From Phoronis australis (lineage: Eukaryota > Phoronida > Phoronidae): 64,000 bases of DNA. The position numbers and the translations under genes are program-made. Below are positions 1 through 10,813 of the stretch, piece after piece. The stretch covers positions 44,912 through 108,911 of the forward strand of contig NMRA01000535.1 in the NCBI GenBank assembly GCA_002633005.1. The letters are read 5' to 3'. The stretch's first letter is position 1; each line of letters starts with the position of its first letter. The notes under the pieces are model-generated. The model was not told where the DNA came from. It saw only the letters and a program-made list of their open reading frames with translations, and made no database searches.

Positions 1-207
1 GAGAGAGAGGACTTGCTTGGTATTATAAAGCAAAAAAATGAAACATGGTTTTTAGTTTGCAAATCACTCCAAATGCACACACTATCCAGCCTGCCCAAGA
101 CATGCCTGACCACAAGCTATCCCATGAGCCTTCGCGCAGGAAGTAACTCGCACATGCGCAATGCGTAGTTCGTTTGCGCTGCAAATCCGCTATTCCACCC
201 GATTTAA

Positions 208-3200
208 GAGACAGTCCATATAGAAACCAGTAGATTTTCAAAAATCAGTCTATACGTCCAAATTGAAAACAACTTCATTTTTTGTACATGGGTAGGTATC
301 CTAACATAAACCCAAATGCCAAATTTTGTGCACTCAATGACCCCTAGTTCGCCGCTGGAGCATGATAACACAAATTGGCACAATTGGGCATATTAGCCGT
401 CTCAAAAATCGCATGTTTTCAGCAACAAAAATGAGTAACATACAAAATAGGTCAAAAGCTATATTTTGGTGGCTGAAATAACCAACGTATACTGTGCATA
501 ATTTTGTGCCATTTATTAAAATTTGAAAGTTTTGTGCTAGACAGGGGAGATAATCCACATACCACTTCTTGGGACTAATTTTATTGGCCATTTTTGTGAC
601 CTTCTTACTGCCATAAAACACCTTGTAGCCTTATGTGACGTTTTGAACATACAGTTAAAGAGTTAGTCTTGATGACTGAGCAATAAAAAATCTTGCCTCA
701 ACTTTGCATTTTAGTGAAAATTGTCTTGCAAAACTGTCTATTTTCATAGTTTGGAATGACGAGCAGAGTTTACAGACCATTTGAACAAACTTTTAGGCAA
801 GAAGTCTGCTTTAAATAGTTATAGAAACCAAGTCTAAACTTTTTCAAATGAAAGCAAGATGTTTTCCGGGCTTATTACGCGGCTTGTATCAAAACTGAAC
901 CCGATGACCTTTGCCCACTGAGGGAGTCAGTTGAGGTTAAGCCTGAGGATAAATAATAAAATGTACGTGTAACCCTCTTGTATTCTTTCATTTCTTTTAC
1001 ATTATCAGGTTAATTTAAACACCCTGTAGAACTTTTAAATGGAAATAAATGCCTTTAAGATTAAACGAGTAAGAATTGATATTTGTAATGACTGGTTTTG
1101 AGAGAAGCAAGTGCATTTTAAAAAGACAAAATGGCGGACGATGTCGATGGGCCTTAATGTTCCTCTAGAGTTTATTCTGCAAAAAATCCGATGACAAAAG
1201 CTTTGTGCTTTAGTGAGTTATGTCAAAGACATTTGAGATACAGGAAAGTACCTCACAAAGCAAGGCCTGTGCCAGAGTACGGACTCGTACTACCCAGAGT
1301 CGGTGAATTTCTGACTGAACAGGACCAGTCATGGAAGAGTCAGGTAATGCTGGATGTTACCACTCTGCTCCTCTCCTCCTTAACGTAGCAGCCTTGCCAA
1401 ATTCTACCGGCATTTCTGTTTCGAGATATGACTTTAGTGAAAGTCAGAATAGAAACGATCTCTGTGATCGCAAGATCGTTCCACTCAAACAAAATGCAAA
1501 GTACTTTGTAGTCGAAGGTAACAATATCATAAACTTTCTGGATTTGAAAGAAGTATTACTTTCCAGTGGCCGTGTGAAGGGATGTTATGTGTGTACATGT
1601 TCAGTCAATGTAACAAAGTCTTTTCCAAAATACTCAGTTCCTGGAATAAGCACATTCCCAAATTCCCACTATTCCACTCAAGGAATTTGCGTGTGGAAAT
1701 CATTCCATGTAGGTGACGGTAAGTTCTTACAAATACTGAGAAAATGGAAAACCTATTTCTCTAAAATACACTAACATCTCTAGACATGGCGGATTTTCAA
1801 CCCCAAGAGTTAAAGTTGGCATTGTATCTAGTGAAGAGCCTCAACAAAAGTTCCCTTTTACCCAGCAAAGTTACTCGAAGTTTTTTTGCTACAGACGCAG
1901 AACTAGGTCAGCATTTGGATGTGGGTAACCACACTGAACACAGTGGTCAGAAATGCTTTCAGATGCAAGAACCGGAGCGTCATTTGACGCTGCCTTAGAG
2001 TACCATTTGGATGAGACGAATGCTGAAGCAATAGGTTAGGCATTGAAAAAAGGTAAAAGGTCAACAAGATTTTCAGGAAAGTTTAAGAACTTTCTGACGA
2101 ACATATTCGATGAAGGAGATAAGTCAGGTAAAAACGTTCACCCTCGGAAGTGCCAAAATGGAGAAAACATTACGAGAACCCACTGGGAAAGTGTTTACCT
2201 GTGATATTAAGTGAATCGCAGATTGGTGGATTTTTTCGAGGTTGTCTGCAGCAATGTTTATGACGATGCTATTTCTGCTGAAGATGTTGTTATGTCGTCA
2301 GATTTACTGAATGAAGTGGTAAATGAGCTCAACGTTTAGCCTAGTTTTGTAGCATACCAATCAAAGATGTGTGATATATGAAGTCGAGACCGTTACTTCT
2401 GTTTACTTCATGTCTGTCATGAATGAGTCATAAATAAAATTGTCTATCGTGAATTATTTTGTATTGACTGTGAATGTGTACCTTTTTATACCACTGATGA
2501 TCACACTAGCAGAAATATTCAGCGTTAGGGTGCCCGGTGTGTGGGGGGAACACCAGATTTCTGGCGACTGGTGGCGACTAAAATTTGTAGCAACCAGCAG
2601 GGACATTACAATATGAACCCAAAGTTACAATGACTATTGACAAGTTGAAGGATTTTTTGCACTGAACAAAAGGGGACCATATCCACCTTGAGTGCCTTCC
2701 TTTGCTTGTGGCACGAATAAGGCAGAGAGAAAACAAGGCAGGGGTGAGTTCAGTAACACTAGAACCTCTCTAAAATTTATCTAAAACCACGTGTTTTCAT
2801 TTAAAATGCATGGCAATATCTCGCGAAGTCTTGAATTATAGCAAGGTCCTCGTGTTACTGCTCTTGTTCTAGATGGGTCTTCGGTCTCCACGTAAACAAA
2901 AGCAGCGCCATCTATCATTTAGAACCACGCATGCCAGTTGATTTACGTTACATATTTTTTGTAATAAGCAATAATCATCAATACCATTTTCAGAGAATGG
3001 TAATTAATAATGCTGTCTGCCTTTTCTTCAAAATAGAAGGTTCTTATGTGGTGTTTCGCAAGCTAATTATATGTTCCAAGAGCCCCACCAGAGGCAACTG
3101 AGAACATGCAAAAGGACGAAGTGCAGTTCGTGTAATGCTTTGTACGCAAAAACTACATTAGAGGCAAGATTTTTTATTTTAGATTATGAACAGGTTAGGA

Positions 3201-3646
3201 ATGACTGCACAAATTATTATAAATTCAATTTCAGGAAAGGTGCGTTATGGCTGCTACAGAGTGCCAAATTTGGCCAAAAATGGCTTCAGTGAAAACCTGA
3301 AAAAATAGTCGTTTTTGCGTCACAAATTCAAAACGTACAAATTTAAAAATGGATTTTGAAAGTTCTGCCATTAAATTATTCAGTCACTGCCCAATCAATT
3401 CGTATCATTCATTTGTTTTGACCGTACCACACATGCTAGTAAAATGCATTCACACATGCCTTTTTCGACGCCCAATTTTGTTGCAAAATGGCGGTACAGG
3501 TCATAAAAAGAAAAATAATCAATGAAAATTCTTAAAAAGTGAGGCTTTTCTTCATCTCAACAAACCAAACTCATGTGCTAAGTTTCAAAAAAGATCGGTG
3601 ATTTTGGGTATAGACTCTACCTGTTGGTTTTTATATGGAGTCACTC
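208..3646. mobile_element. TTAA-flanked DNA transposon with terminal inverted repeats
   Basis: The left end reads GAGACAGTCCATATAGAAAC from 208 and the reverse complement of the right end reads GAGTGACTCCATATAAAAAC. Both ends continue with further similarity for about 40 bases. TTAA stands directly outside each end (204-207 and 3647-3650), the target duplication used by piggyBac and Kolobok-type elements. The interior (~3.4 kb) holds a broken transposase-like coding region at 1191-2290 and otherwise only short open frames. Superfamily assignment is inference; the paired ends and TTAA are seen directly. The element is clearly dead. Confidence 0.65.
1191..2290 (+). pseudogene. Broken transposase-like protein (NAGCYH / CDR..P.K family)
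   Basis: Plus-strand frames here match, from memory, an invertebrate transposon protein family of unknown superfamily. In order one sees a NAGCYHS motif at about 1345, an RYDFSE..N.N..CDRKI.P.K block at about 1425-1485, an EGNNI block at about 1515, a PGIS block at about 1640, then VWK..HVGDGKFL at about 1695. Downstream in another frame come ALKKGKRSTRFS..F..FLT..F.EGDKSGKN at about 2040-2125 and LSESQIGGFF at about 2210-2240, the usual C-terminal order. The family as I recall it has aspartate before NAGCYH; here it is glycine. Stops and frameshifts separate the blocks. It lies inside the TTAA-flanked element and is probably its own transposase. The exact superfamily is not certain. Confidence 0.6.
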
Positions 3647-3800
3647 TTAATTAGTCTTATTTACCGTCTCAATCGGTCTGTGGCCACATCGGCTCGTACA
3701 CGGTCGACCTTACCTTGCCGAGAGGCGTCGCGTTAACCTGTGAGGAAGGTGAGAAACTCCGCAGCGACGTCAGTGGTTCATCTGCAGAGTGAGTGCCGCC

Positions 3801-4056
3801 ATGGTGTGGTGTGTCGTTCCCACTTGTGCGAACTATGAAGCTGCGATGAAAGCGGGCACATCGCTTTTTCGATTTCCTCGAGAGCCCGAAATGCTTCGGA
3901 ACTGGCTCGCGGCAGTAAAAAAATGAAAAGTACGGCGTTCATACAACGTACGAGGCCGTGAAATGATATCCGTGTCTGTGGCCGGCATTTTGCGGACAGT
4001 TATTTCACTGACGAATCCCGGCTTGCTTCTACAAGAAGGCGTTTCACATGTTGAAT
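3801..4056 (+). pseudogene. THAP-domain (C2CH zinc finger) remnant
   Basis: The frame from ATG 3801 starts MVWCVVPTC, giving the first two zinc ligands as C-x4-C. It continues with SLFRFPREPEMLRNWLAAVK, the F-R-F-P and invariant tryptophan signature of THAP domains. The frame stops at TGA 3923 after a seven-A run. The remaining ligands reappear in another frame at about 3975-4005 as VCGRHF (C-x2-H) followed by ADSYFTDESRL. At least two frame disruptions therefore separate the halves, and no AVPTF-like end is visible. THAP domains bind DNA and occur in P-element and Kolobok-type transposases and in host regulators. A transposon remnant is most likely. It overlaps an antisense cysteine-rich remnant at 4000-4056. 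Confidence 0.7.
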
Positions 4057-4355
4057 TTCGTGGCAACAAACGCAAGCGTCAGTCGTTTCCATTATGGTGC
4101 AGTTAGCGCACTGACACCAAGACAAGTCATTGAGACGGTTTTCGGAACTATCCATATGCTCCATTGTCGTGCACGTTCACAGCGCCTCTCTAATATTTCT
4201 TGATCAGTGTATTCTGGTTCGAACTGATATCCTGAGAAACCTAACGATCTACCTGGGACGTCTTCGTCAGATGAGTACTCCTCCAAGTCGGAATTGCAAG
4301 TTGCCGTGTTGACGTTTATTACTGAGCGGTCTGTTTCAAAATGAATTATTCTCAC
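4000..4355 (-). pseudogene. GYQFEPEY / WCxC cysteine-domain remnant (P2X7 C-terminal-like)
   Basis: On the minus strand, frame 4355-4092 contains an acidic serine stretch followed by FSGYQFEPEYTDQEILERR. A second frame, from ATG 4155 to TAA 4000-4002, reads RLNDLSWCQCANCTIMETTD then CVCCHEI. The order Y-Q-F-E-P-E-Y, then WCxCxxC..M.T...CxCC.E, is what I know from the cysteine-rich cytoplasmic domain shared by P2X7 receptors and many invertebrate transposon-linked proteins. The two frames must be joined by one frameshift near 4160. No flanking gene continues it, so it is a fragment. Its 3' part lies antisense to the THAP remnant. Confidence 0.6.
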
Positions 4356-5513
4356 ACTAACCAGTTATATAAAACTGAAACAATGTCTATCTCATTACAT
4401 GCAATTTGTATTGCCTTTGTGGTGTTCGTGAGTGCAAATGATTTGAGAAGCCAGCAATGAATTATAAATCACTGCGTTACCGGGTTTAGGTGCAAATAAA
4501 CTAATTGACCGAACACCGAGGCCGTGTGAGCGCATGCTAATTCAGTGTTTGCTGACAGAAACTGTTGTGAAATAATAACTCGATTTTCCATCCCACGGCC
4601 AGGTGTTAGGGGAATTTTCGTTTACATATACATTATTCAAATAATGATTGTCAATGTACAACTTCTGCCCTGACAGTTCTGTGGCCAAAGGGGAACCTCA
4701 GTGAATTCGCGGCCCCCGACAAGTAAATAGATTTGCAGTTTCGTGGCTAATTCACCAACATAATCACGTGCACTTTACGTCTTTGGCTCACTAGTTTAGT
4801 ATTTTGTTGATTGAAAGTGTTGTTTCCGACTTTGGCTGGTTTATGTTCGTGATGTCTTCAGTCCGGTCGCGACGGGCCTCATCGGATTCCAAACCACTGG
4901 CCGGGATAACGAGTCAGTCCGGCCCCGACGGGCCTGATCGGGTTCCGAGCCACTGTCCGGGATAACAAGCGTTTTGTGTGTTTAGAATTAAAAAAAGTCA
5001 CAAGTCTAAACAACACAGATCTAGGTTCTTCTGTCTGTATTTCACGGAAGAATACTTCGAATTTATCTCCGAACAGACTACAAACTCCTGCTACGGACCT
5101 TGGTAAATTGGCCTGCAGAACTTTGTAGGCTACGGTGTGTCAAAATACCAATAAATCCGTAACAGCGAAATAATACAACACGTTTTTATAAGAACTCAGT
5201 GTATTATTAAGTGTTTTACATCGATGTTTAATGATTTATTGGTGTTTAACGTTGACTTCAAGCGATAGGCTGACACCAGTATGTTGTGAACTGCTGAACA
5301 GACTGCGTGTGAAACCAATGACGTCATTGGATAATTTCACCACCTCCGTCTGCCGTCAGGTGTCAGGTAACGCAACCAAACGTGCCGTTATCGAGTAGAA
5401 CTATTCGATCTAAATTGATACAAAATAAGTTGTTTTTGGGTGGCATTCCCCTTTAAGTGGTTTCAATAGCAATCATCCAATCACGAGTCAAGACATCCGA
5501 CCAATCACAAAAC
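4356..5513. other. No gene seen; contains one short tandem duplication
   Basis: Only short open frames and no recognisable domain. The one structured part is the 56-bp duplication at 4858-4969. A TGACGTCA element stands near 5320, with no gene attached that I can see. Confidence 0.5.
4858..4969. repeat. Two-copy 56-bp tandem repeat
   Basis: TCAGTCCGG begins at 4858 and again at 4914. The two units share a GC-rich GACGGGCCT...CCGGGATAAC core and differ at several bases. They stand out in composition from the AT-rich surroundings. Confidence 0.85.
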
Positions 5514-5609
5514 AAGTTATTCATCCAATGAGCAGCCAAGTTATTCAGCCAGTCAGCAGCCAAGTTATTCAGTCATTCAACAGCCAAGTTATTTGTCCAG
5601 TCACTCAGA
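5514..5609. repeat. 24-bp tandem repeat, four copies
   Basis: AAGTTATT starts at 5514, 5538, 5562 and 5586, an exact 24-bp spacing. Units end in CAGCC and diverge in the middle. There are no unique spacers, so this is a minisatellite. Confidence 0.85.
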
Positions 5610-5807
5610 TACGAGTACATATGAGGCACTGTTACTCCAGCTAGTCATCACTACTCAGTCCAAGACAAAACCCAACCTCCCGTTCAGTAACGCAAGGACC
5701 TCGCGCAAGACTTCGCGAGATAACGTGAGATATTGCCGTGTATTTTAAATAAGAACGCGTGACTTAATTTAGATTTTAGGTAGATCCTAGCGTAGGTCCT
5801 AGCGTTA

Positions 5808-6440
5808 ATGAACGCACGCCAGATATCCCAGTTCGCCGACGATCTCGGGTTCTGGACAAGTGACAAACAAGAGACAGGTGTCCAAGCACGCCACCAGCGG
5901 GCACTGTCAAAACTGGAGGACTGGTGCTCCTGGCCATCTGGCGCAACACGAACTCAATGCCGCAAAATCACACTGACAGGTCATCCTAGCTGTTCCACCG
6001 CAAACTCAAACTGCGACCATTTAGCCTTTCATTTTTTGGTGTCAGGCTCACACCAAAAGCAGAGTCGACTCGATCTGCTGGGGGTAACCCTAGATCAAAG
6101 ACTCACGATTTCACGTCGCACACGTGTGTGACCGTGCCACACTGTCAACCAAAGTCATGCTTATGCATCGATTAAAGGGGACAGGGTGGGGCGCTTATCA
6201 GGCCCCTATTCGAAAATGAAACGATCGATATCTTCCGTCAACCTGTGTCCCTTCTACAATCGAAAAACTCCAGTGAATCCAGAAATGGGCACTGAGCATT
6301 GCTCTCGGGCAGCCCAAATACTCCCGAACCGACGTATTACACGAGCTCGCCGGAATGCACGCTGTCTCAGACAGACTGCAATCACTCCGCGAAGCCACAT
6401 TAAGCCGAATGTCCGTGACTAGCCTGTACCAGGTCCTGCT
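5808..6440 (+). pseudogene. Non-LTR reverse transcriptase fragment, degraded
   Basis: The frame from 5808 includes QISQFADDLGFWTS, carrying the F-A-D-D form of the RT catalytic box. It is followed by QRALSKLEDWCSWPSG, the usual helix after that box. LDLLGVTLDQRLT follows at about 6078. In another frame at about 6285-6450 one reads WALSIALGQPKYSRTDVLHE and then LREATLSRMS, the post-thumb region of jockey/CR1-like elements. The first RT half and the endonuclease are absent, and several frameshifts and stops are present. This is an old 5'-truncated copy, unrelated in sequence to the LINE at 8168. Confidence 0.65.
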
Positions 6441-7407
6441 CAACTGGTAACAAACTGTCCCGAAAACCAAGGACAACCATTAAGCCGCATACCAGAGGCA
6501 AGCCCGTACCAGGAGCACCAAGGGTTATGGTCCTGCTCTACTTGCAATAAACTGTCCCGACGGGGCAGTATAAAGACAACCAAGGATTGCTGTTGCCATT
6601 AAGCCGGCTTCATCTGAGCTGAACTGTTCCGACGAGCCAGTAGAAAGACGACTTGAGGACAAGCATGAACGCTGTTGCCATTAAGCCAGCTTCATGCAAG
6701 TCAAACCAAATCCAAAAAGTCAGCGACGCTGTTGCCGTCCAGCCAGCGTCTCATCCACCAAATAAGACGAACACCATCGCCATCCATTTCCATGCCAACC
6801 GTTCCACGTCCACACCAAGTGCAGCGAGGATAGAAGGCGAGATCGTCCGATCTTGCGAAACTGTCCGACTGCTTCGCCCTCATCGACCGGCTCTCACTCT
6901 AGTCATCACTACTGACGAAGAAACAATGTTGAATTGTCACGGTGTCATTTTCGAGGAATAACGAGCGGCCAGTTCCCTGCAAACCCAGAAATCATTTTTC
7001 ATCCGAGTAAGAAGCAAGTTGAGACCCATTTTATAGCGGTGTGCGGTTTATATAACGCTTTGCTTCTTGGAGCTTTTTACGTTATGCACAAATATTTATC
7101 AAAAATTATTTATAAATACGGTATCTGTGACCATTATAGCCATAGTTGCTAGTTTCACAGATCATGTTCGTGAGTTATTTCTAAGCTGTGCTGTGCCATG
7201 ACAAAATATTCTGTAATTGTCAAGTAGGAGCGTAAGTCAAATTATTTGATTTAAATTCTTGCAATTCATTTTTCATGAAACGGACCATTCAGAGTGAGAG
7301 ATCAGACTACCTGTTACTGATTTCAAGAACCCCAATTTCGAAAAGGTTGGCCAGCCCTATCAAAAGTGATACCTCTTTTAAAGATCTCGCCCGTAAGCGA
7401 CCACTTC
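6441..7407. other. No gene seen; short diverged direct repeats
   Basis: Between about 6430 and 6740 the phrases CTGTCCCGA and GCTGTTGCCATTAAGCC recur in slightly altered form, suggesting a diverged tandem repeat behind the RT fragment. From 6960 to 7400 I see nothing coherent. Confidence 0.4.
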
Positions 7408-7578
7408 CAATGGCGGATTTTGAGGGGGAGGGGCAAGGAGTGCATGCCTCCGTAAGATTTTCCCAGCTTCCATTTGTCAGTTCGGGGATGTGAATGTCTG
7501 ACGGGCAAAATCCTGGTTAATACTTTGCCCTAGCCCCCCCCCCCCTTCCCTAACGCAAAGTCCTTGATCCGTCCCTGA
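7408..7578. mobile_element. Short MITE-like repeat with G/C-run ends
   Basis: The segment opens with TGGCGGATTTTGAGGGGGAG and closes with a C run at 7534-7545 followed by CAAAGTCCTTGATCCGTCCC. The reverse complement of that end, GGACGGATCAAGG, mirrors the opening. A diverged relative lies at 31525-31680, sharing GGCAGTTCGGGG and AATGTCTGACGG. No convincing target duplication was found. hAT-like ends are a guess from the GGCGGATC-type terminus. Confidence 0.5.
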
Positions 7579-8051
7579 CTTCGCGTGTTCACTTCTTCAT
7601 GTGACGCAGCGAGAAGAAACAGTGAAGAGGATCAAGTGGAACTCACCTTGATTCTTTCTGACGCACTCATGCTCGACGATGATGGAATTAAACGGACATT
7701 TGTGGTTTATCACATCGTAGACTGACGTTAGATTGCAAGAAGTTGTGTTGCTACACGCTTTTTCCACCAATGCCGTAGCGTGTTCGTGGCACATGTATGT
7801 TTCAGGAGAGGGGTCTTTAAGGTTTATTGTTACATAACTGAGTGAAATGAATAAATTTCCGTTTGACTGCGTACCATTCTCACAGAGTAATACGTTTCTT
7901 TGCTTCGTCCCAATCGCATGGCAGATTTCTGTGTGAAATGTGCAAATAGAAGAATTTGAAGTCGTAGTTTGTAATTTAAAAAAGAGTCGATACCTGTCAG
8001 TAAGGATGTCTGATTCGTCCGATTACCATCTGCACATTAAAAATAAAAAAT
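7579..8051. other. No gene seen
   Basis: Short minus-strand frames only, with no recognisable domain. The segment ends at the A-rich tract next to the LINE. Confidence 0.4.
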
Positions 8052-10713
8052 AAAAAAAAAAAAAACAGTGCAGGTGGTCTGATGTCATTTGCGGTGCATC
8101 AGACGTGCGCAGGCCTCATGGTTTGGCCCATTGCACAAAACACCTGAGCAAAGGCACGAGACCCCAATTATGGCTCCTCGTGAAGAAAGTTTTCAAGTCT
8201 GCCAGTCTCCTTTAGGAAAACGGACAGACGTTTCCATTTGTTGCCATGCACAATATGTTGTAGGCACGTAACAATGCCATCCAGTAGGTTGCTCATTAGC
8301 CTATAAAAAGCTGGGCAAGACTCTACCAGGTGTTTAGGAGATTCTACGTCAGTATCACACTCGGGACACACAGGGCTCCCCATATGCCCAGTACTGTGTC
8401 TGTGTCGGACTAGGTTGCAGTGGCCCGTCAAAATTTGAATGACGTGTCTTATACCCAATCTATCTAGACTCAGAAGGCTTTTTGAACCTTTTGGTTCGAT
8501 CACGTTGGGAAAATTCTCCTTGGTTTCTCTGCAGGAGTTAAGTGATGCCCACTGGGCTGCTGACTGGGTATGTACCCAGTTGCGTATACTCATCCTGCAA
8601 CATCCGTAAGATACCGGGATAGCAGGTTCAGGCACAAAATGCAAAACGCTTGCTCCTATCTTTGCGAGTCTGTCTGCATTCTCATTGCCATCAATTCCCA
8701 CATGGGCCCTGACCCAGCGTATATTGACGGTTCTTTCAATTGCAAGCTTGTTAAGCTCATTAATACAAGCATTAACACAACGAGAGTTGACCCTTAGTTT
8801 CTTTAGGGCTTTTATTGCTGCCTGGCTATCTGAAAAGATGATAATTGGCCGATTGCCAAGTTCAGTGTTATATTGTTGTGCCAGTTGAGCAGCTCTATTA
8901 ATTGCAGTGATCTCAGCCTGAAACACCGTGGCAAGATTGCCCAACGATACCCAGTTTTCTGCATCTGCAACAGGAAGGCTTGGAAAGTAGACCCCAGCAC
9001 CTGTCTGGCCATTTTCCAGTTTAGAGCCGTCCGTATAACAAACCACCTCATTCTTGTGTTCTGCGGTAGGCCATCCATCGCCAATTTCCGTGAAGAAATT
9101 GTTTGTATGATTTAAAGTTGTGACCTGGACATCACTAGGCATGTTCCATAGTTGCCCAGTCTTGGCCATTAGCTTATTGCAAACATTCCTGTGGCTTCTG
9201 TGTGCAACGGAGTCAGGGATGTTAGTTTTCACCCACTGACCATTATATTTGAGACGAAGTGCAGCAGATGCAGCTTCACCCTCAAGGTATATGTTCAGTG
9301 GTGGTAGACCGATTAGCATTTCTAGGGCTGCAGAAGGCGTTCCTGGAAAAGCAGAGGTTATGCACAAACAAGCTAGACGTTGCAGCTGCCTAAGTTTGTT
9401 GATAATTGTAATCTGTTTTAATGCCGTTACCCATATCGACGAAGCATAGGACATTATAGGTCGGATAACAGCAGTATAAATCCAGAACATATTCTTGGGA
9501 GACATTCCCCAAGTTTTACCCACCGCACGACTGCATCTCACCAATGCAGATTTGGCTTTTGAGATTTTTTCTGTAATATGCGGGGTCCAGGAAAGACGAT
9601 GGTGTAAAATGACACCTAAGTAAGTCGCCTTGTCTACAAGATCAAGATGTTTACCATTCAGCGTTAAAGGCCGCATTGACCATTTAAGCTTCCAAGTGAA
9701 CATAATCACCTTTGTTTTGCTACCACTAATTTCTAAGCCGACTGACTTAGCCCATGTGGCTGTTGTATTCAGTGCTCTTTGAGCAAGATAGCGACATGTG
9801 TCAGGATCGATGCTAGACACACTGAGAACAATATCATCTGCATAGGCTTGAACATACAAGCTTGGACCCATGTCAGTAGATAATTGTTGAAGCAAACCAT
9901 CCATAACCATGTTAAAGAGGGTTGGTGAGGCAGCGCCACCCTGAGGTGTTCCTCTGGTGATGCGAACCGCCACTCTCACATTGTCTAGACAAGCAGTCAC
10001 AGATTGACTTCCAAGCATGTTAATGATCCACCTGGTAAGACACCTATTCACTTTAAAGTGGTTCAGTGCAATTCGAATCGCATCATGCTTAATATTGCTG
10101 AAAGCACCAACAAGATCAATGAAGGCACAGAGGGCAAATTGTTTATTAAAAACAGCCCTTTCCAGTCTAGCAACCAGATGATGTAGAGCGGTCTCCGTAG
10201 AGAAGCCAGGCCTATAAGCATACTGATTGTTCTGAAGTTTGTTCTGTATTCCTTGTTTATCAAGATGCCACAGAATGAGCCTTTCCAGTCCTTTGAGGAG
10301 AAAGGATGTTAAGGTTATAGGCCTAAATGATTCAGCCAAAAGGTATGAGTTCTTCCCTGGTTTAGGAATGAAGACTACCCTAGCTTCAGTCCAAGTCTTA
10401 GGGATATAACCTAGTCTAAGACTGCTTTTGTAAGTTGCTGTGAGTATATGGAATAGTGGTATCCCAGCTTCTTGCAACATTATAGGATATATCATGTCTA
10501 GTCCTGGGGACTTCCATGGTTTAAAAGACTTTAGAGCTAACTCCACGAGATGTGGTGTGGCTACGTTTTCAACATCAGCATAAGCTAATGGTTCACACTC
10601 CTCTGAGTCCATCTGCACATTCGTGTTCATTGACATAGATTGAGATGCGTTTGTTATTATCAGACCACTTATTTCGTTACTGCCCAATGTAGTCAACCAA
10701 AAGGACAAAACTT
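8052..10713 (-). mobile_element. 5'-truncated non-LTR retrotransposon (RT + RNase H lineage)
   Basis: The unit covers the coding region at 8168-10708 and about 100 bases of 3' sequence. It ends at 8052-8064 in an uninterrupted 13-base A run on the plus strand. In the element's own orientation this is a T run, not the poly(A) or (TAA)n tail usual for LINEs. The 5' side lacks the endonuclease and any gag-like ORF, and an in-frame TAA stands just upstream of the ORF near 10712. No clear target duplication was found. Confidence 0.75.
8168..10708 (-). CDS. LINE polyprotein: reverse transcriptase, RNase H, zinc knuckle
   Basis: One uninterrupted frame of 846 codons, opening at TTG rather than ATG, so the true start is lost. 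The RT domain runs from about residue 55 to 330, with the first catalytic Asp in FIDLVGAF (about 198), RGTPQGGAASP (about 252-262) and AYADD (about 288-292). RNase H follows at about 555-690: CYTDGSK (Asp 560), AEIT (Glu 599), SDSQAA (Asp 627), HVGIDGNENADRLAK (His 669, Asp 679). A CPEC-x8-H-x4-C knuckle stands at 781-798. RT followed by RNase H points to the I/R1/LOA-type lineages rather than RNaseH-less CR1 or jockey. All catalytic residues are present and there are no stops, so the insertion is young. The apurinic endonuclease is missing, so it cannot be autonomous. Confidence 0.9.
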   Translation of the reverse strand: MSFWLTTLGSNEISGLIITNASQSMSMNTNVQMDSEECEPLAYADVENVATPHLVELALKSFKPWKSPGLDMIYPIMLQEAGIPLFHILTATYKSSLRLGYIPKTWTEARVVFIPKPGKNSYLLAESFRPITLTSFLLKGLERLILWHLDKQGIQNKLQNNQYAYRPGFSTETALHHLVARLERAVFNKQFALCAFIDLVGAFSNIKHDAIRIALNHFKVNRCLTRWIINMLGSQSVTACLDNVRVAVRITRGTPQGGAASPTLFNMVMDGLLQQLSTDMGPSLYVQAYADDIVLSVSSIDPDTCRYLAQRALNTTATWAKSVGLEISGSKTKVIMFTWKLKWSMRPLTLNGKHLDLVDKATYLGVILHHRLSWTPHITEKISKAKSALVRCSRAVGKTWGMSPKNMFWIYTAVIRPIMSYASSIWVTALKQITIINKLRQLQRLACLCITSAFPGTPSAALEMLIGLPPLNIYLEGEAASAALRLKYNGQWVKTNIPDSVAHRSHRNVCNKLMAKTGQLWNMPSDVQVTTLNHTNNFFTEIGDGWPTAEHKNEVVCYTDGSKLENGQTGAGVYFPSLPVADAENWVSLGNLATVFQAEITAINRAAQLAQQYNTELGNRPIIIFSDSQAAIKALKKLRVNSRCVNACINELNKLAIERTVNIRWVRAHVGIDGNENADRLAKIGASVLHFVPEPAIPVSYGCCRMSIRNWVHTQSAAQWASLNSCRETKENFPNVIEPKGSKSLLSLDRLGIRHVIQILTGHCNLVRHRHSTGHMGSPVCPECDTDVESPKHLVESCPAFYRLMSNLLDGIVTCLQHIVHGNKWKRLSVFLKETGRLENFLHEEP

Positions 10714-10813
10714 ACAAACGTGCCCTTACCCTGCACTGGGATCTAGGATCGTAAGGCGGGGAACAACAGCAATTTTCCTCAATTCGTTTATGCCCTGGTG
10801 CGCCGCCCATGAT

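Noticed and set aside
1331-1774. Intact 147-codon gene
   Set aside because: It is one block of a frameshifted transposase remnant continuing in other frames on both sides.
5514-5609. CRISPR array
   Set aside because: The 24-bp units are directly adjacent with no unique spacers, and the window is eukaryotic.
7408-7578. hAT MITE with 8-bp target duplication
   Set aside because: ACTTC occurs near both edges but not in register, so the duplication and the superfamily call were not accepted.
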